From NCBI GenBank assembly GCA_003008705.1, contig PDUO01000009.1, forward strand, positions 992,001-1,056,000: a stretch of 64,000 nucleotides of DNA, read 5' to 3'. This document shows, one piece after another, positions 59,300 through 64,000 of the stretch; the first letter of the stretch is position 1; each line of letters opens with the position of its first letter. The notes beneath the pieces were generated by a model. It had not been told where the DNA came from. It did not search any database and was given only the letters and a program-made list of their open reading frames with translations. Made by a program: the position numbers and the translations under genes. This DNA comes from Pezicula radicicola. Its lineage: Eukaryota > Ascomycota > Leotiomycetes > Helotiales > Dermateaceae.

Positions 59300-60076
59300 A
59301 TGCGCTTCTCTTTGTCAACCGTCCTTTTGGCGGCGAGCAGCCTGATCGGCGCAGCAGCAGCTCACAACATCCAGCTCGCAGCTCATGGCCGGGAATGCTT
59401 TCACGAGTCTCTCCACCGGGATGACAAGATGACCGTTACCTTTCAAGTAGGCGACAGGGAGTTTGGCAGTGCTGGCAACTTGCACATCGATTTTTGGGTC
59501 CGTGAATCTAGGCAACGCTTTTTGGACCTTTTTGGAAGCAATGCTAAACTCAGGACAGATTATGAACCCAGCGAATGGATACGAGGCACATGAGAGATCT
59601 GTCTCCAACGGAGACCACTCATTCACGGCGGCTCATGACGGAAAGTACCTCTACTGCTTCAGCAACGAGCACTGGTCAGCTTCAACCAAGGACGTATCCT
59701 TCAATGTGCACGGCATAGTTTATGTTCCAGAAGCGGAAGCTCCATCGGACCCCTTGGAAGCTGAAGGTATATTTGGTCTTGGATGAGTCCAAAGCATGTG
59801 CTAATCGTGCCCTTCCAGTGCGCGCACTATCCGAACTTCTCTCCCAAGTCAAAGACGAACAATCCTATATCGTTGTCCGTGAAAGGACGCATCGAAATAC
59901 TGCGGAGAGTACGAACGGCAGAGTCAAGTGGTGGAGCATCTTCCAAATGGGAGTCTTGGTCGGAGAGGGTATCTTCCAAGTCTGGTGGCTAAAGCGTTTC
60001 TTTGAGGTAAAAGGCTCCGAAAGAAAGGGAGTTTTCGGTAGCTGATTGACTTGTGCAGGTCAAACGGGTCGTATGA
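59300..60076 (+). CDS. emp24: p24-family cargo receptor Emp24
   Basis: COPII vesicle cargo receptor of 203 residues in four exons: 59300-59497, 59559-59766, 59819-60006 and 60059-60076. A signal peptide (MRFSLSTVLLAASSLIGAAA) is followed by the lumenal GOLD domain (HNIQLAAHGRECFHESL; TVTFQVGDREFG; HIDFWIMNPANGYEAHE; YLYCFSNEHWS), whose two Cys form the conserved disulfide. A coiled coil (VRALSELLSQVKDEQSYIVV) and one transmembrane helix (WWSIFQMGVLVGEGIFQVW) follow. The last exon encodes only VKRVV, giving a cytosolic tail LKRFFEVKRVV with the Phe-Phe export signal at a position typical of Emp24. Without the last splice the frame would end in an unrelated tail, so the intron is well supported. 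Confidence 0.93.
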
Positions 60077-61367
60077 GAATACCCCGCGGGTGCATATTTT
60101 ATTTCAATCACAACCGGCGCAAACAGCATAATGATGTCAAGGGATGGGAAACGACAGGACAATGTACCACCAATCGGCTCGAGGGACGTTGCGAATGTAT
60201 TATAATTTGCCCAAAAAGAGCAATATACACCCCATATCGGCAGACGTCTTGTCATGAATCTCTTGAGTTGGTCCAATCATTTTGAGCACTAAGTGCAAAC
60301 CGTGCCAATTGGCAATGGAAGAGGTTTTCGAAATTGAGCTTTATGTGATGTTCCTGGAAAATTTTCTATACTGCTCAGTCTGCGGTCGTGGAAAGCACTG
60401 CACAATCAAGCAAGAAGGTGAGTTCAGTAGGTAATCGGGACACTAGAACTATTGCCCTTTAGTACTGCAGCTTCAAGGAGGATCAAGATCGAAGCGGTGG
60501 ACAAAATCCTTACCTGATCCACCACTGAGATGAACCGACTCAATGTTGCAGCTACCTAAGCATGCTTGCAATACGGAGGATTGCATCTTGAGGTTGGTCC
60601 TGTCTACATTCGGTCTCGCATCAACGTCTTCTAGTAGGCATAAGTGCTTTCCATGGGGTTGTACGGAAGACTGGTGATTTCTTGGCTCCCACACCTATCT
60701 CGAGTAATGATGGTACAATACCCGGCGTCGTCGCATCATCCAAAATTGAAAATTCTCCGGCTTGCGGTACTGTATGGAGGGCTGAACATAATCAGCGTAC
60801 CGACTCAGTAAACTTGGGACGCCATTAATACAATACACTCTGCTTTGGCCTGGTGCCTCGACACAGCAGCAGTCTGATGTTTGTTTAAGCTATGGATCCA
60901 TCCAACAAGGGTTTTTTATTTTTGCGTGCTCATAATGGTTTAGGACGAGTGCCATGGGGTCCCGTGTACGAAGTACGGCCTTCCTGTACCTCGCTTACAT
61001 TTTTATACCCTGGAAAGCCCAAAGATTGCATCTTTATTCGCCAAAGAAAGCGGGCCCCAAGCAGTTTGAGCCGAGATGAAGATGCTACTCGTGTTCGGGT
61101 TCGACTCGAGTTCGTTCTCCAGGACATGTCATTGGCCATTCGTATCGGATGAGATAGATCCGAGGCGAGATTCAGAGCTGATGGTGTCCTCTTGATGGCG
61201 AGTTTCTTATTGAAATATAGGCCCCATTCTCATCATCGTACAACTCTCAACAGCAACAGTAATAACAGTTGAACTTCCCCAGACTCTTAGCTAAACGGCC
61301 AAACCTTCGTAGCGTTGGACTCCATAAACGCCACGGAATTCTCCGATAAAGCTGGGGCAAGCCAATC
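60077..61367. other. Intergenic region upstream of MFS gene
   Basis: No gene supported. It contains the 3' flank of emp24 and the promoter of the MFS transporter. Confidence 0.4.
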
Positions 61368-63511
61368 ATGTCTCATCCCGAAGAACACGGCACACCGGCA
61401 AGTTCCTTCTCGCCAAAATTAAGCAGTCATCTAGCGACTCCTTCCATCGACGATAATAAGCCGAACCCGACCCAAGCCAACGACGAAAAGAATGCAAACA
61501 ATATACCAGCGACAGGAAACACAAATTCGGAAAGCTCTCATGTTTCTTCTGGAGATGAAGAAAAGTGTGATTTACCTCTGGCGCCAACGCTGTCAAGACC
61601 GAGTACGCCTGAGATAACTGCTGATTCTCAGGTCAATGAGAAAGATCAAAATGTTGTAGGAGGAGATACTTCAACAAGGACCGAGGAAGAATTCATACCG
61701 ACAGGGGATCGCAAAAATGGAGAGACACCGGATGGTAATGCTGATGAGGAAGTCGACGATACAGTCTATCCTGGCGGCTTACAATTGGGACTATTGACGT
61801 TTGGATTATGCATGGCTACATTTACTGTGGCTTTGGACAATACCATCATTGCTACCGCCATCCCCAAAATCACCACTGTCTTTAACAGCTTGCCTGACGT
61901 CGGCTGGTACGGATCTAGTTACCTACTCACAACGACGGCACTCCAGCCCTCTTTTGGTCGCATATATACTTATTTCAACGTCAAATATATCTACCTATTC
62001 GCGTTGGTACTATTTGAGTTCGGATCTATACTTTGCGCGGCCGCCAAAAACAGTGTGATGTTGATCATCGGTAGAGCGGTCGCTGGGGCAGGTGCTTCTG
62101 CTCTTTTCTCTGGAGCTATGACGATTATCGGATTCACTGTACCACTAACCAAGAGGCCGATGTTCATTGCTTCTATATCGAGTATGTTCGCCATCTCATC
62201 AGTTGTGGGGCCGTTACTGGGAGGGGCTTTGACAGATAAAGCGTCTTGGAGATGGTGTTTTTGGATCAATCTACCTTTCGGAGCCGTTGCTCTCGCTGCA
62301 GTCGCAGTGTTCTTCAAGCCTCCAAAACGGAAAGAGAGCACAATGTCTACCAAAGAAAAGATTCTTGAAATCGACTTGCTGGGCGCTGGAATGCTAATAT
62401 GCGCGATTGTTTGCTTGCTACTCGCCTTACAATGGGGCGGGAGCACTTATCCATGGAGGGATTCCAAAGTTTGGGGCTGTTTACTCGGATTCGGTCTTTT
62501 GATAATTGTCTTTATTGTCCAACAGTTCCGTCGTGGCGAAAGGGCTACCATAGTTCGTACATCTCGTCCATTTTTTTCCTATGGCTGATTATCCCGGGCC
62601 TTGTAACATTTCTCAAGATTTCCATACTCCCGAGACATGCCTCGCTTCTCCTAAAGTCTTTTCCTAGAAACATTGCTAACACCGAAATTCTGAACAGCCA
62701 CCTCGTATCTTTGGCCAGCGTACTGTACTTTGGGCATGCTTATTCTCTTGCTTTCTCTCCATGGGACTTTACACGCATGTCTACTAGTAAGTGAAATTTC
62801 TTGTAGATGGATTCCCCCCGTTATGTTGTTATACAAGTAAACTAACTCTGGGACTCACACAGTCTACCCTTTTTCTTCCAGGCTGTAAAGGGGACAACGG
62901 CAGAAGGCTCGGGTATACGGACGATACCGTATCTTGCTAGTATAATCCTCAGCTCAATCGTTGTTGGAGGAGGAATCACAGTCATCGGCATTTACAAACC
63001 CTTTATGATCTTCGGCGGCGCAATCTTCACAGTGGGTGCAGGTTTAATCTATACCTTCAAGGTCAACTCATCAACAGGAACCTGGGTCGGTTATCAACTT
63101 CTATCCGGTTTCGGCGCTGGAGCTGGAGTCCAAATTCCTTTCATAGCTGTCCAAGTAGTCCTCTCGAAAAAGGATATGCCATCCGGCAACGCCATAGCAA
63201 TATTCTTCAACTCCCTAGGCGGTGCCATCTCCATTTCCGTAGCGCAAAACATCTTCACGAACGGACTCACCGAAAACATTCCTAAGCTCGCTCCCACCGC
63301 AAACACGCAGTTAATCATTTATGCAGGTGCTACTCATCTTAGAGAAGTTGTTTCACCGGCTGATTTACCTGGGGTGTTGCAAGCCTACATGATATCTTTG
63401 CAACATGCTTATATTTTGCCAGTCGTTGTTGGGGGCATTGCGACAATATGTGCCTGTTTCATTGAGTGGAAGAGTATCAAGGGGAAGAAAATAGTTGCTA
63501 CGGCTGCTTAG
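61368..63511 (+). CDS. MFS transporter, DHA2 (14-helix drug:H+ antiporter) type
   Basis: Plasma-membrane efflux pump of 640 residues in three exons: 61368-62552, 62698-62786 and 62863-63511. A hydrophilic, Ser/Glu/Asp-rich cytosolic N-terminus of about 135 residues precedes the first helix (GGLQLGLLTFGLCMATFTVA). LDNTIIATAIPKITTVF is the DHA2 signature after helix 1. Then come GWYGSSYLLTTTALQPSFGR (loop 2-3), GRAVAGAGASALFSGAMTI, and VVGPLLGGALTDKASWRWCF with the helix-5 antiporter motif G-P-x-L-G-G. The second exon gives PPRIFGQRTVLWACLF, and helices continue to the C-terminus (GKKIVATAA). The first donor is GTTCGT, the second GTAAGT. Such pumps export toxins, siderophores or drugs; no secondary-metabolite genes are visible beside it, and the substrate is unknown. 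Confidence 0.9.
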
Positions 63512-64000
63512 TAGAAATACCTTCTACTGGAGTTGAGTCATCTAGATGTAGATATTGTGATTTTTACATATGATCTTTTAAAAGTAGTTCCATCTATGGG
63601 AAGTCGTACCACTGATTTCAAGCTCATCTTTTTGAGAGTGTCGGTCTGTGCCCGTACTATTGTCCCTAGTCTTGGTAATGTGGTGGGACGTTCGGGCTCG
63701 AGTGATTCCAGCAAACTTGACGAGACAAAACTCAATCTAACATTAGTCCCTAGGCCAATCTAGTGACTAGGTTGCAAGCTTCTCTTGTTCCACACTGCCT
63801 TTAACACTCGGCTCTTACAGGTACGTCTCGCACGATTATCGCTTCAGGAAAATACCTGGACAACATAATATTTTGTTTTGCTTGTCAAGACAGCTATCCC
63901 ATAGACGCCTAAAATGTTGTCACTGACACAGTCTATGTAACCTTAATTCTTACAAAGATATCCTTTATAAAATACTAAATTGGGTATATAAGACGCTATC
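63512..64000. other. 3' flank of MFS gene, no gene seen
   Basis: No supported gene to the window end. AT-rich, with a few unsupported short frames. Confidence 0.4.

Noticed and set aside
61991..62446. 151-codon antisense frame inside the MFS gene
   Set aside because: Complement of hydrophobic transmembrane codons in a clear sense exon.

Overview
This is a nuclear window from a filamentous ascomycete. The genes carry many short spliceosomal introns (about 45-290 nt, GT...AG, often with a CTAAC/CTAAT-like branch site). The gene set is typically fungal: Zn2Cys6 and copper-fist transcription factors, a Zds1 C-terminal protein, Slm1, Hse1, a CreD-type arrestin, a CYP52-like P450 and a 14-helix MFS pump. 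Gene style and AT-rich spacers fit Leotiomycetes (Helotiales), but that placement is inference. Exon coordinates were derived by hand from splice consensus and frame continuity; in every spliced model the exon lengths sum to a multiple of three.

Layout. 1-2.5 kb: decayed Ulp1/C48-like protease. 2.5-5.2 kb: Rgt1-like glucose regulator (-). 6.8-7.5 kb: nested fold-back (MITE-like) repeats. 7.75-9.3 kb: copper-fist regulator (-). 12.5-12.9 kb: small membrane protein interrupted by a stop. 13.74-13.87 kb: second fold-back element. 15.0-15.7 kb: SET-domain protein. 16.1-18.4 kb: secreted GH78 alpha-L-rhamnosidase (-) with CreA-like sites upstream. 20.5-23.4 kb: Zds1-like. 24.4-26.2 kb: mitochondrial hydroxyacid-oxoacid transhydrogenase. 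26.6-27.7 kb: acidic protein of unknown function whose first intron is a minisatellite. 28.3-30.5 kb: HSE1 (-). 31.6-32.1 kb: LITAF-like (-). 33.0-34.6 kb: SLM1-like BAR-PH (-). 34.6-39.1 kb: gene-poor. 39.1-41.2 kb: CreD/Rod1 arrestin. 42.1-43.7 kb: CYP52-like P450. 44.9-52.2 kb: five tandem single-CCHC-knuckle genes. 53.0-55.0 kb: CobW/G3E GTPase. 57.9-58.7 kb: ARF1 (-). 59.3-60.1 kb: EMP24. 61.4-63.5 kb: DHA2-type MFS pump.

Themes. Carbon sensing and use appears three times (Rgt1-like regulator, CreD-type arrestin, GH78 with GCGGGG sites). Endomembrane traffic appears five times (Hse1, LITAF-like, Slm1, Arf1, Emp24). Metal handling appears in the copper-fist factor and the CobW GTPase. These are dispersed housekeeping genes, not a cluster.

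The most unusual locus is the 7.3-kb array of five same-strand paralogues (44.9-52.2 kb). Each has an N-terminal CX2CX4HX4C knuckle fused to a conserved region I do not recognise, usually with a disordered acidic C-terminal tail. Copies range from diverged (the first two) to recently duplicated (the last three). One copy has a premature TAG in an otherwise intact frame, and another has lost its tail but keeps a readable relic of it. Four in-frame stops across three damaged loci in this window are all TAG, which fits C-to-T (CpA to TpA) mutation.
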